From the NCBI GenBank assembly GCA_025463055.1, contig JAOAPV010000122.1:1-64000 (forward strand): a stretch of 64,000 nucleotides of DNA, written 5' to 3'. The notes under the pieces were generated by a model. The model was not told the DNA's origin. It did no database searches and saw only the letters and a program-made list of their open reading frames with translations. Shown in pieces: positions 48,329 to 56,845 of this stretch. The position numbers and the translations under genes were made by a program. How positions within the stretch are numbered: the stretch's first letter is position 1; each line of letters starts with the position of its first letter. Origin of the DNA: Candidatus Acidiferrum typicum. Its GTDB lineage: Bacteria > Acidobacteriota > Terriglobia > Acidiferrales > UBA7541.

Positions 48329-48404
48329 GCGCCGCTAGCTCAATTGGCAGAGCAATGGACTCTTAATCCATAGGTTGTAGGTTCGATTCCTACGCGGCGC
48401 ACCA
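48329..48404 (+). tRNA. tRNA-Lys (anticodon CUU)
   Basis: A 76-base cloverleaf: acceptor GCGCCGC with GCGGCGC, D-arm AGCTCAATTGGCAGAGC, anticodon arm ATGGA-CTCTTAA-TCCAT with CTT as anticodon, T-arm TGTAGGTTCGATTCCTACG, and encoded CCA at 48402-48404. It reads AAG codons. Confidence 0.97.
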
Positions 48405-48417
48405 AACCTCTGTCGGA

Positions 48418-49287
48418 TCAACTTAGAATGTGTGATGAGTCGTGCAGCTTCCGATATGTTGAGAGACAACGCTCGGCGGTTTCCATTTCCGAGTAGTCGC
48501 TGCCCTCCTGTTCGATCAGGTAGTATTCGATCCCGCCTGTACTCTCCGCTGCGGCAAACAACTTCTTCCAGGGTGCTATTCCTTCGCCAAACAACACACG
48601 GTATCCCTTCTGGGGAGACCAATCCTTGCAGTGCATCGAGCGGATGCGTCCCGGGTTTCGCTCGATCCAGGCGACAGGATCGTTTCCCGTTTCCAGGCAA
48701 GTGCCGACATCCAGTTGCAACATGATGCTCTTATCGGTGTTGGCGGCAAGCAGCTCGATCGGCTTCTGCCCCTCGACCGGCTTCCACTCGAGATCGTGGT
48801 TGTGATACCCGGCGTGCAGTCCGTGGCTAGCCAGCGTCGCGTTAGCGGTGTTCAGCATGTCCGCAATCCGGTTCCAGCCGGCAATATCCTTGATTTCACC
48901 GGGATGGGCCAACACGACATAGCGTGAGCCAAGGGCTTGGTTCAGCTCGATAGCCTTGCCGATTCCGTCCGGTGTGAATGATTGAGCGGAATTGTGCGTG
49001 GAGTAGCAGCGAACGCCGAGGGCGTCCAGTTCCTTGCGGACATTCTTCGCGTAATCGAGTGTCCAGTCATAATAAGGTGCATAGAACTCGACGCACTCAT
49101 AGCCCATCTTCGCCACTGCCCGTACCGTTCCCGTCAGGTCGTTTTTAAGGTCGTTGCGAACTGAATAGAGCTCGAGCCCGACGGATATGTGTTTGTTGGC
49201 GGGTAGAGTGGCCCACAATGGCGTCGCAGTGAGAAAAGCGAGGAACGAGCGACGCGAAAAGGTATCGACTATTGGCATAGCGGACAA
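48418..49287 (-). CDS. Exported sugar phosphate isomerase/epimerase-like TIM-barrel protein, Tat signal
   Basis: A 289-residue protein of the xylose-isomerase-like TIM-barrel family. The N-terminus carries a twin-arginine signal, FSRRSFLAFLTATPLWATLPA, so it folds in the cytoplasm and is exported. Barrel motifs include SVGLELYSVRNDL, GYECVEFYAPYYDWTL, AGYHNHDLEWKPV with metal-type His/Glu, LQLDVGTCLETG, IRSMHCKDWSP and YYLIEQEGSDYSEM. The metal ligands expected in this fold appear present. Neighbouring GMC and Gfo/Idh genes suggest a role in 3-keto-sugar or polyol conversion in the periplasm. It is divergent from the GMC operon. Confidence 0.88.
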   Translation of the reverse strand: MSAMPIVDTFSRRSFLAFLTATPLWATLPANKHISVGLELYSVRNDLKNDLTGTVRAVAKMGYECVEFYAPYYDWTLDYAKNVRKELDALGVRCYSTHNSAQSFTPDGIGKAIELNQALGSRYVVLAHPGEIKDIAGWNRIADMLNTANATLASHGLHAGYHNHDLEWKPVEGQKPIELLAANTDKSIMLQLDVGTCLETGNDPVAWIERNPGRIRSMHCKDWSPQKGYRVLFGEGIAPWKKLFAAAESTGGIEYYLIEQEGSDYSEMETAERCLSTYRKLHDSSHILS

Positions 49288-49571
49288 ACGCTATCACAAA
49301 AACGTGGATAGGTAGGAGCCTGAGTGTCGCCAACCACTCGCGTCCCTCCGCGTTCACTGCGGCAACCTTGAATAAGAATCTTGCCACTAACGATCAAGAG
49401 TGCCAGACGTCAGGTTGTGCTGGACAAAGAACGCTGTCCATTGTTGAATGCCGTCGCGCCTGTTCATTTTTTGCGGCCCGCGCGGGCTGCCTTTGGCATA
49501 ATCGACGCTTCGAACAGGGGCGAAGCGGCAGCGAGGGATTCCAATCCGTTTGGTGCGAGGAGAATTCTTTC

Positions 49572-51329
49572 ATGGCGGAGTCAGAAGTAAATCTGACCAA
49601 AACCTACGACGCGATCGTCATCGGGTCTGGCGCAGCGGGTGGGATGGCCGCGCACGTTCTTACCAGTCACGGATTGCAAGTTCTTATGCTCGAGGCCGGG
49701 AAGAAGCTTCCTATTGAAAAGGAATTGCGCTCGATGGAGTGGCCCTACGACAATCCGTACCGCGGACAACTCCCGCCGGATTCGCATTCTCTTTCGTTCA
49801 ACGAATACACCATTCGCAATCCTCCCTACGGGCCCGGTTTCGAAAAAGCCAAGCATCTCAAAAGCTACATTGGCAGCACGGATTATCTGAAAAACATCGT
49901 GGTCGATGAGCGCGAGAATCCGTTCACCGGCACGAATTACGCCTGGGTTCGCGCGCGCTGTCTTGGTGGAAAAACCAATATTTGGGGACGCCTTGCGCTC
50001 CGACTTTCCGACTACGACTTCAAAGCCAAAGATCGCGACGGCTACGGCGAGAACTGGCCGATAAGCTATAGCGACATCGCTCCGTATTATGACAAGGTCG
50101 ACCTATATCTCGGCATTACCGGCGTGAAGGAAAATCTGCCCTATCTTCCCGACAGCATTTTTCAGCGGCCCACGAAACTGAATTGCGCCGAGGTGACGCT
50201 GAAAGAAAGCCTCGCCAAAATGGGCCGCGTGCTAACGCAGTATCGCGCCGGCGTGACCAGCGACGGTCTCAAGCACAATAAATATCGCAGCCGCTGCTAC
50301 GGCCGCGGTGCGTGCGAACGGAAGGGCGGATGCGACATTCACGCCGCATTTGATTCACCGACGGGCTTGATCTATCCGGCGATGGACACCGGAAATCTCA
50401 CGCTTCGCACGAACTCTGTTGCCCGCGAAATCACGGTAGATCCGAAGACCGGCAAAGCGAGCGGTGTTCACTTCATCGATTCGCAGACCATGAAGGATTA
50501 CACTGTCCACGCGAAAGTTGTGATCGTCGCTGCATCAACGCTCGAGTCCGCTCGCCTGCTGCTGCTCTCCAAATCGCACCTCCATCCCAATGGATTGGCA
50601 AACTCCAGCGGCCACGTCGGTCACAATTTTTGCGAACATATCATGGGCCCCGGCGTGGCAGGGCGAGCGAAGAATCTCGTCGGCAAGCCGCCTACGCTCG
50701 ATGACGGCCGACCCGGAGGCTTCTATCTAACTCGCTTCCGTAATTTGGCGGAGAAACATCCTAAATTCATCCGCGGCTATGGCTTCGAAGGCGGCAGCGG
50801 CAGCACCATGTTCCCTCGCGGCACGGACGCGCACGGATTCGGCGCAGCCTTCAAAGAAGAAGTGCGCAAGAATCAGGGCGCATTCGTGGGCATGGGCGCG
50901 TTCGGCGAAGTTCTAGCGCGCTATGAAAATTATGTCGACCTCGATCCTGTGGTGAAGGATAAATGGGGCATCCCCGCGCTTCGCTTTCACTACAAATTCG
51001 GCGATAACGAGCACCGCATGGCCGAGGACATGAAGGAAACTGCGCAGGAAATGTTCGAGGCCGCGGGATTCGAAATCGTCCACGTCAGCAGCCGCGTTCT
51101 GACAGAAGGCTGGTCCATTCATGAACTTGGCACTGCGCGCATGGGCAGCGATTCGAAAACTTCGGTCCTGAACGAATTCCAGCAGTCACACGACGTCAAG
51201 AATCTTTTTGTGGTCGATGGCAGCGCCTTCGTCAACGCCAGTTGCCAGAACCCCACCTGGACCATCATGTCTTTGTGTTGGCGCTCCTGTGACTATTTGG
51301 CGGACGAACTCAAAAAAGGAAATCTGTAG
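49572..51329 (+). CDS. GMC family oxidoreductase, large subunit of a sugar dehydrogenase
   Basis: A 585-residue FAD enzyme of the GMC family. The FAD-binding DAIVIGSGAAGGMAAHVL opens the protein, YAWVRARCLGGKTNIWGR is the second FAD segment, and the C-terminus holds the catalytic-region HELGTARMGSD and VNASCQNPTWTIM. The Cys-containing RSRCYGRGACERKGGCD region (about 240) is typical of bacterial gluconate/glucoside dehydrogenase large subunits. ATG 49572 is chosen because AGGAG lies nine bases upstream; the longer frame to 49368 lacks conservation. The next gene encodes the gluconate-2-dehydrogenase subunit 3-type partner, so the two likely form an oxidoreductase complex acting on a sugar or glycoside. 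Confidence 0.92.
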   Translation: MAESEVNLTKTYDAIVIGSGAAGGMAAHVLTSHGLQVLMLEAGKKLPIEKELRSMEWPYDNPYRGQLPPDSHSLSFNEYTIRNPPYGPGFEKAKHLKSYIGSTDYLKNIVVDERENPFTGTNYAWVRARCLGGKTNIWGRLALRLSDYDFKAKDRDGYGENWPISYSDIAPYYDKVDLYLGITGVKENLPYLPDSIFQRPTKLNCAEVTLKESLAKMGRVLTQYRAGVTSDGLKHNKYRSRCYGRGACERKGGCDIHAAFDSPTGLIYPAMDTGNLTLRTNSVAREITVDPKTGKASGVHFIDSQTMKDYTVHAKVVIVAASTLESARLLLLSKSHLHPNGLANSSGHVGHNFCEHIMGPGVAGRAKNLVGKPPTLDDGRPGGFYLTRFRNLAEKHPKFIRGYGFEGGSGSTMFPRGTDAHGFGAAFKEEVRKNQGAFVGMGAFGEVLARYENYVDLDPVVKDKWGIPALRFHYKFGDNEHRMAEDMKETAQEMFEAAGFEIVHVSSRVLTEGWSIHELGTARMGSDSKTSVLNEFQQSHDVKNLFVVDGSAFVNASCQNPTWTIMSLCWRSCDYLADELKKGNL

Positions 51330-51338
51330 GAGAGGCAA

Positions 51339-51956
51339 ATGTCGACGAATGACCCAACGGATTTGCGGCAAAATCGGCGCGAGTGGTTGAAAACCTCTGC
51401 CGTCGCTATCGGCGCTTCCTTGCTGCCTTTGCCGGTCGTAGCGGCGGAATCGCAGCAAGTGGAGACCGCACCGGCCCCATCGCAGACGAAACCAGTCGAA
51501 GCGAAATCCCCCGCTCGCTTCTTTACCCCCGCACAGCACGCGCTTGTCGACGAGCTGTCAGAAACAATCATCCCCGCCGACAACCATTCCGGGGGAGCAA
51601 AAGCCGCAAAAGTCGCCGACTACATCGACCAAGCCTTGGGGGAAAGCTTCGACGACGCGGATAAAGCACTCTGGCGCGAAGGGCTCCGCCTGGTTGACGT
51701 CATGAGCCAGCACTACAATGGAAAGTCTTTCGTTAACTCAAGCCCCGAAGGAAAGATCGCAGTCGTTAAAGTCCTTTCCGACAATGACCACATGACCGAT
51801 CTTCCCGAAGTTCGGTTTTTCATCGAGCTAAAACGTTTGACCGTACGCGGGTATTACACCTCAAAAATCGGTATTCATGACGAGCTCGAGTACAAGGGCA
51901 ATCGCATCTTGCAGGAATACGTCGGCTGCGACGATCAGGGGCCCGCATCTTCGTAG
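51339..51956 (+). CDS. Gluconate 2-dehydrogenase subunit 3 family protein, Tat-exported
   Basis: A 205-residue small subunit. The Tat signal RQNRREWLKTSAVAIGASLL is followed by a Pro/Ala linker and the family domain: FFTPAQHALVDELSETIIPA, KAAKVADYIDQALGE and VRGYYTSKIGIHDELEYKG. The partner GMC subunit upstream has no signal of its own. In known complexes it is carried out with the small subunit as a hitchhiker. The gene follows nine bases after the GMC gene, in the same operon. The electron acceptor (cytochrome c or quinone) is not encoded here. Confidence 0.9.
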   Translation: MSTNDPTDLRQNRREWLKTSAVAIGASLLPLPVVAAESQQVETAPAPSQTKPVEAKSPARFFTPAQHALVDELSETIIPADNHSGGAKAAKVADYIDQALGESFDDADKALWREGLRLVDVMSQHYNGKSFVNSSPEGKIAVVKVLSDNDHMTDLPEVRFFIELKRLTVRGYYTSKIGIHDELEYKGNRILQEYVGCDDQGPASS

Positions 51957-52000
51957 CCCCCTGGTGAACGCCGGCAATCTGCAAACTCAACGGAGAAGTA

Positions 52001-53122
52001 ATGGCGGAAGGTAAAGTAAAGGTCGGCATCATCGGATCGCAGTTTCAGGCGGATATTCACGCCGCGTCTTTCCAAATCATGCCGCACGAAGCGGAAGTTG
52101 TCGCGATCGCCTCTCCCACACCAGGCAACGCCGCCGCGTTCGCAAAAAGGTTCGGCATTCCGCGAGTATTCACCGATTACCGCGAAATGCTGAAGGAGCG
52201 CGACATCGAAATGGTCACCATCGCCGCGCCAAACAGTCTGCACGCGCAAATGACCAAAGATATCGCCGCCGCCGGCAAACACATCGTCTGCGAAAAGCCC
52301 TTAGCCATGACCATTGCCGAAGGCGAAGAAATGATTGCCGCGGCGAAACAACACGGCGTTTTACTGATGTACGGCGAAGAGCTTTTCTTCACGCCAAAAT
52401 ACTTAAAGGCCAAGGAAATGGCCGATGCCGGAGCGTTCGGTAAGATTTATCTGGTCAAGCAAAGCGAGAAGCATTTCGGTCCGCACAGCCCCTGGTTCTG
52501 GGACGTAAACCGTTCCGGCGGCGGCGCGCTAATGGACCTCGGCTGCCACGGCATCGCGTTCTGCTACTTCTTTCTTGGGCGCTCGCCGATCAAATCCGTC
52601 TACTGCCAAATGGGCACCTACGTTCACGCCGATAAGACAAAAGCCGAAGACGATTCGCTTTGCATTCTGGAATTCGCCAACGGCGCCGTAGGATTGATCG
52701 AAAATAGTTGGGCGCGTCGTGGCGGCATGGATGATCGCATCGAAGTTTTCGGCGAAGCCGGCGTGACCTACGCCAACCTGCACATGGGCAACGCGCTGCC
52801 CACATTCAGCGAAAATGGTTACGGCTACGCGGTCGAGAAAGCTCCCACCACAAAAGGCTGGACGTATCCCGTCTTCGAAGAGCTTTGGAATTACGGCACG
52901 CCGCAAGAGTTGGCGCACTTCGCCCGTTGCGCACGCGGCAAAGAGAATCCGCAAGCCACGGGAGAAGACGGCCTCGTAGTGTTGCACGCGCTGTACGCGG
53001 GCTACGCCTCCGCCGGCGAAGGCCGCAAAATCGCGATGCCATACCAACCGCCGCCGGGCGTGAAGAAGCCGATCGATCTTTGGCTGAATGGTCCCACTCG
53101 CGCCCAAGCTGCGCAGCGATAA
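52001..53122 (+). CDS. Gfo/Idh/MocA family oxidoreductase
   Basis: A 373-residue NAD(P)-dependent oxidoreductase. The Rossmann start is VKVGIIGSQFQADIHAASFQ, and the signature EKP motif lies in IVCEKPLAMTIAEGEEM. SGGGALMDLGCHG with the catalytic-type Asp and His follows, then the beta-sheet domain. No signal peptide is present, so it acts in the cytoplasm. Members oxidise or reduce sugars, inositols or 3-keto sugars. Position 44 bases after the small subunit suggests a shared pathway, such as reducing or rearranging the oxidised sugar after import by the MFS permease downstream. Confidence 0.92.
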   Translation: MAEGKVKVGIIGSQFQADIHAASFQIMPHEAEVVAIASPTPGNAAAFAKRFGIPRVFTDYREMLKERDIEMVTIAAPNSLHAQMTKDIAAAGKHIVCEKPLAMTIAEGEEMIAAAKQHGVLLMYGEELFFTPKYLKAKEMADAGAFGKIYLVKQSEKHFGPHSPWFWDVNRSGGGALMDLGCHGIAFCYFFLGRSPIKSVYCQMGTYVHADKTKAEDDSLCILEFANGAVGLIENSWARRGGMDDRIEVFGEAGVTYANLHMGNALPTFSENGYGYAVEKAPTTKGWTYPVFEELWNYGTPQELAHFARCARGKENPQATGEDGLVVLHALYAGYASAGEGRKIAMPYQPPPGVKKPIDLWLNGPTRAQAAQR

Positions 53123-53174
53123 GGCGCAAGCAAGTTAGCTCGGTAGGTGTGAGTTGTCTTTCGAGAGGTGATGC

Positions 53175-54446
53175 GTGCTCCTGCAAATGAGAGCTCGGTT
53201 GTCCGTAATGATGTTCCTGGAGTACTTCATCTGGGGCGCCTGGTATGTAACGCTCGGTACCTGGCTCGGTCAGACGCTGCACTTCTCCGGCGATCAAATC
53301 GGCATCCTCAGCGGCACCACCACCATTGGTGCCATTGTGTCACCCTTTCTCGTCGGCCTGATGGCCGATGAACTCTTTGCCAATCAACGCCTGCTCGCCG
53401 TGCTCCACGGCGTCGGCGGCGTCCTCCTCTGGTTCGCCTCCACTCAAACTCACTTCGGGCCGATGTACGTGATCCTTCTCATCTATTCGCTTCTTTACAT
53501 GCCGACCATGGCTCTCACCAACGCTCTCGCCTTCCGCCAAATGAAGGACCCCAGCCAGGATTTCGGCTCGATTCGTGTCCTTGGCACTGCCGGCTGGATC
53601 ATCGCCGGACTGACCATCAGCGCCATCAGCCGCTTTCTTGTTCCGAACGCTGAAGCTACCGCGACCCCAATTCGCATGGCTGCTGTGGGTTCGGTCCTCT
53701 TTGGCCTTTATGCTTTGACCCTGCCGCACACACCGCCGCTCCGCACGGCTCATGGTTTCAAAGTCAGCAATATCTTCCCTCCTGACGTCTTCAATCTCTT
53801 CAAGAACCGCAACTTCGCCATCTTCGCGCTGGCTTCCTTCCTCATATGCATCCCGCTGCAGTTCTACTACGCCTTCACCAATCCCTTTTTGAACGAGATC
53901 GGGGTGAAGTACGCCGCAGCCAAGATGACCATGGGCCAGATGTCAGAGCTGCTCTTCATGGTCACCCTGCCCTTCTTCTTCAAACGCCTCGGCATCAAGC
54001 GCACCTTAATGCTCGGCATGTTGGCTTGGGTGGTTCGCTACCTCATGTTCGGCTATGGCAATGCCGGCCCGCTCGTCTGGATGCTCTATATCGGAATCAT
54101 CCTCCACGGCATCTGCTACGACTTCTTCTTCGTCATGGGCCAGATCTACATCGACCGGAAAGCCCCCTCCGCCCTGCGCGCCGCCGCGCAAGGTCTGATG
54201 ACCTTTCTCACCTACGGCATCGGCATGTTCGTGGGCTCGTTGATCTGCGGCCGCATCGTCGACATGTACGCGACGCCTGGCCCGGGCGGAACCCTGCTCC
54301 ACAACTGGCGCAACATCTGGATGGTGCCCGCCCTCGGCGCCGCCATAGTTCTCGTCATTTTCTGGGCCGGTTTTCGCAATGAGGATCGAGCAGCCGACGC
54401 GGCAGTGCCGAAGAGCGAAGTTGTCTCACAAGCTCTATCGGAATGA
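53175..54446 (+). CDS. MFS permease, nucleoside:H+ symporter (NupG) type
   Basis: A 423-residue, 12-helix permease resembling the NupG/XapB nucleoside symporters: ARLSVMMFLEYFIWGAWYV in helix 1, FLVGLMADELFANQRLLAVLHG between helices 2 and 3, and FRQMKDPSQDFGSIRVLGTAG. Homologues in sugar clusters of Acidobacteriota and Planctomycetes probably move sugars rather than nucleosides. GTG 53175 follows GAGAGG; ATG 53187 is an alternative. It is the last gene of the sugar-oxidation operon, 52 bases after the Gfo/Idh gene. Its final codons form the first unit of a tandem repeat that continues past the stop. Confidence 0.88.
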   Translation: MLLQMRARLSVMMFLEYFIWGAWYVTLGTWLGQTLHFSGDQIGILSGTTTIGAIVSPFLVGLMADELFANQRLLAVLHGVGGVLLWFASTQTHFGPMYVILLIYSLLYMPTMALTNALAFRQMKDPSQDFGSIRVLGTAGWIIAGLTISAISRFLVPNAEATATPIRMAAVGSVLFGLYALTLPHTPPLRTAHGFKVSNIFPPDVFNLFKNRNFAIFALASFLICIPLQFYYAFTNPFLNEIGVKYAAAKMTMGQMSELLFMVTLPFFFKRLGIKRTLMLGMLAWVVRYLMFGYGNAGPLVWMLYIGIILHGICYDFFFVMGQIYIDRKAPSALRAAAQGLMTFLTYGIGMFVGSLICGRIVDMYATPGPGGTLLHNWRNIWMVPALGAAIVLVIFWAGFRNEDRAADAAVPKSEVVSQALSE

Positions 54447-54504
54447 AGTTGTCTCGCCCGTTCTGTCGGAATGAGGTTATCTCGTCTCGCGGCTTTGTCG
54501 GAAT
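54417..54504 (+). repeat. Three tandem 28-32 bp units spanning the stop codon of the MFS gene
   Basis: Unit 1 (54417-54444) is the last codons of the permease. Unit 2 (54445-54472, 28 bp) and unit 3 (54473-54504, 32 bp) are diverged copies that keep GAAGTTGTCTC or GAGGTTATCTC at the start and TCGGAAT at the end. The permease stop TGA straddles the unit 1/unit 2 junction. Confidence 0.75.
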
Positions 54505-54515
54505 AATCGTCGCGC

Positions 54516-55001
54516 CTATATGGCCGGGTCGTTGCCCGATGCGGGCGCCGACATATTCGCGCGCACCACGTCAGTAGCATCGGTATAGAAATGGCGCTGT
54601 CCAAAGCCCGCCGCAATCGGATCTGCATTCAACGTGTACGTGGTATTGGCGGCGCCTCCGCTCGGCGCGTACGTAAATAAATATCCACTCTTATTCCCGC
54701 CCGCCAGGATAGGGTCAATCAGGCAAGCCGAGTTCGCCGATGGAATCGCCGGTGGAATACAGTTGGTGGTTGCACCCCCATCACCTAGCGATGGCAGGTC
54801 GCCGGAGAAGCCGACTGTGTACGTAGTGGAAAAGACGATTTCCGCAGTGATGATCGTGCGCACGGAGGCCACGGCCGACGCCTCATTCGCGCTCATTCGT
54901 GAGCGCAATAGGTTCGGGATTGCCACCGCCGCGATGACCAAAACGATCAGCACTACGATCAGCAACTCTATAAGCGAAAATCCTTTCTGTTTACTACCCA
55001 T
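54516..55001 (-). CDS. Type IV pilin-like protein (orphan pilin 2)
   Basis: A 161-residue prepilin with leader MGSKQKG and processing before FSLIELLIVVLIVLVIAAVA, then IPNLLRSRMSANEASAVASV. The C-terminal domain has two Cys (TTNCIPP and SACLID) and the same end pattern as orphan pilin 1: NADPIAAGFGQRHFYTDATD versus NADPITAGGSTRRHFFSDQT. Both belong to one family with a prominent SANEASAVASVR block. No pilus machinery is encoded nearby. A weak purine-rich AGGGG lies about 10 bases before the ATG. It is convergent with the MFS permease. Confidence 0.88.
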   Translation of the reverse strand: MGSKQKGFSLIELLIVVLIVLVIAAVAIPNLLRSRMSANEASAVASVRTIITAEIVFSTTYTVGFSGDLPSLGDGGATTNCIPPAIPSANSACLIDPILAGGNKSGYLFTYAPSGGAANTTYTLNADPIAAGFGQRHFYTDATDVVRANMSAPASGNDPAI

Positions 55002-55537
55002 TAAGGGAACCCCTGGTTACTTCTCGATATAGAAGCACTATCTTTCCCACTCTTTGGGCACTCGCCCACGATGGTATAAGCACGTGCTTGCCCAATCGTT
55101 CTTAGCCCGCAACTATCGGCAGGTGAGCGGCTTACACTCCAATTTCTGGAATCCGCTTGACAGACTGTGTCACCTAAAATGACACAAATTGTCATCCGCC
55201 ATGGCTTATCGCTCCGCCTTTATTACATTACTCTTAGAATATCAACTATTCCTCTCGTTTCCGCCGGCATTAACACCAAAGAACTACCTCGCTAAAGTGC
55301 GCCGAGTTTAAGGGCGATCTTTTCGTCAGGACAGGACCCGCTCTGAGGCAAACAGCAATGCCACTTCCAGAGCTGCTTCGACCCAACTGGAGGCCTTCGA
55401 CAATCCTGCACAGGGAAGCGACCGAAACGCGCCGTGTCCGGAAGTATTGAGAGCAGTTTCGCTCAATTCAATCGTGATACCATCCACCGCGTTCGCTATG
55501 TGCCGCAATCCCCGCGCGATCCGCATAGACTTCGCCC
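55002..55537. other. Intergenic region between divergent pilin and MFS genes
   Basis: These 536 bases are the longest gene-free stretch in the window. The left half is A+T rich and carries an inverted repeat at 55166-55186 and a short GGGC/GCCC hairpin near 55058-55069. I see no convincing gene; one short frame (55326-55526, minus) lacks features. Promoters for both flanking genes are expected. I looked for a sigma-54 site upstream of the pilin and found none. Confidence 0.55.
55166..55186. repeat. 7-bp inverted repeat, possible operator
   Basis: TGTGTCA (55166-55172) pairs with TGACACA (55180-55186) around a 7-base A-rich spacer, and a further half-site TTGTCA follows at 55189-55194. The size and spacing are those of a dimeric regulator site, about 165 bases upstream of the pilin. 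Confidence 0.45.
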
Positions 55538-56845
55538 ATGGACGCCTCCTCGCAAACCGCTGAGAGCGCCAGCGTAGTGCCGGCTGTCGCCGCCGCCAAG
55601 CTCGCGCCGGCCCGCTGGACCCGCATCATTCCCGTCGCGCTCGTGATGTACACCATCGCCTTCATCGATCGCACTAACATTTCCCTCGCGCTTCCGCGCA
55701 TCAGCCGCGACCTGCATCTCGACCCGCAGCAAGCTGGCACGGTCGCCGGAATTTTCTTCTGGGGCTATCTCGCGTTGCAAATTCCGGGGGGCCATCTCGC
55801 CAAGCATTGGAGTCCCAAAAAATTCATCAGTGTTCTGTTGATTGCCTGGTCACTCTTCGCCGTGGGCTGCGGTCTCGCGCGCACCTATCACGAATTGCTT
55901 CTGCTCCGCCTGCTTCTCGGCATAGCCGAAAGCGGCGTCTTTCCCGCCACGCTGATTCTTCTCTCACACTGGTTCTCCCGCGCCGAACGCGCCCGAGCCA
56001 ATGCCATGTGGCTCCTCTGCTTACCCGGCGCAGTAATTCTCTCTTCGCCTTTTTCCGGGTGGATGCTGGATCACTGGGGCTGGCGCATTATGCTTGTTGC
56101 GGAAGGCGCCCTGCCGCTCGCGTGGCTAGCCATCTGGCTCGCCTTCATTCAAGATCATCCCGCGGAAGCTCGCTGGCTACCGCAAGCCGAACGCGAATCT
56201 CTCGTCGCCAAGCTAGGCGCCGAATCCGCCGCGCTCGAAAGTTCTGAGAACGTTCCTTACCTGCGTGCCCTGATGCGCCCGCAAGTTCTCGTTCTTGCCG
56301 CGATCTATTTTTGTTTTGTCAGCGGCCAGATGGGCCTGCTTTTCTGGCTGCCCAGCGCCACCGAAAATTTCAAGAAGCTCAGCAGCCTGCATACCGGAAT
56401 CGTCTACACCTTTCCGTTCATCATCGGCGCCATCGCGCTTCTCGTCGTAGCTCGCCACTCCGATAAAACGTCCGAGCGCCGCAAGCACGCCTCCGTGGCC
56501 ATGTCCCTCGGCGGTCTTTTCATCCTTCTAGCCGTAGCTGTGATTTCGTACTCGCCGCTGCTCGCCTTCGCCTTCCTCACGCTCAGCGGCATCGGAGCCT
56601 ACGCTCCCATGGGCCCCTTCTGGGCAATTCCCACCGAAACGCTGCCCGCCAAAACCGTCGGCTCCGTTATGGGATTCGTCAACGCCATCGGCAACCTCGG
56701 CGCATACTTCGCCCCGCTGATTGTCGGCTACCTGAATAAAATCACCGGAAATTTCGTTTCTGGATTTGCGTACCTTGGAGCCATCACTGTTGTCGGAGGC
56801 GCGCTCTGCCTGCTGCTTCGAGAAAAATCCGCCTCAGGCGTCTAA
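55538..56845 (+). CDS. MFS transporter, anion:cation symporter (ACS) type
   Basis: A 435-residue, 12-helix transporter of the ACS family, which imports sugar acids such as hexuronates, glucarate, galactonate or tartrate. Family features are MYTIAFIDRTNISLALPRI in helix 1, AGIFFWGYLALQIPGGHLAKH in helix 2, and RLLLGIAESGVFPATLILLSHWF in helix 4/5. The N-terminal 28 residues are Ala/Ser-rich and cytoplasmic. It stands alone, and its stop codon overlaps the stop of the convergent kinase gene by four bases. The substrate is not determined. Confidence 0.88.
   Translation: MDASSQTAESASVVPAVAAAKLAPARWTRIIPVALVMYTIAFIDRTNISLALPRISRDLHLDPQQAGTVAGIFFWGYLALQIPGGHLAKHWSPKKFISVLLIAWSLFAVGCGLARTYHELLLLRLLLGIAESGVFPATLILLSHWFSRAERARANAMWLLCLPGAVILSSPFSGWMLDHWGWRIMLVAEGALPLAWLAIWLAFIQDHPAEARWLPQAERESLVAKLGAESAALESSENVPYLRALMRPQVLVLAAIYFCFVSGQMGLLFWLPSATENFKKLSSLHTGIVYTFPFIIGAIALLVVARHSDKTSERRKHASVAMSLGGLFILLAVAVISYSPLLAFAFLTLSGIGAYAPMGPFWAIPTETLPAKTVGSVMGFVNAIGNLGAYFAPLIVGYLNKITGNFVSGFAYLGAITVVGGALCLLLREKSASGV

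Noticed and set aside
55002-55200. Sigma-54 promoter for pilin 2
   Set aside because: Type IV pilin genes often use one, but no TGGCAC-N5-TTGC-like pair is present on the minus strand upstream of 55001.
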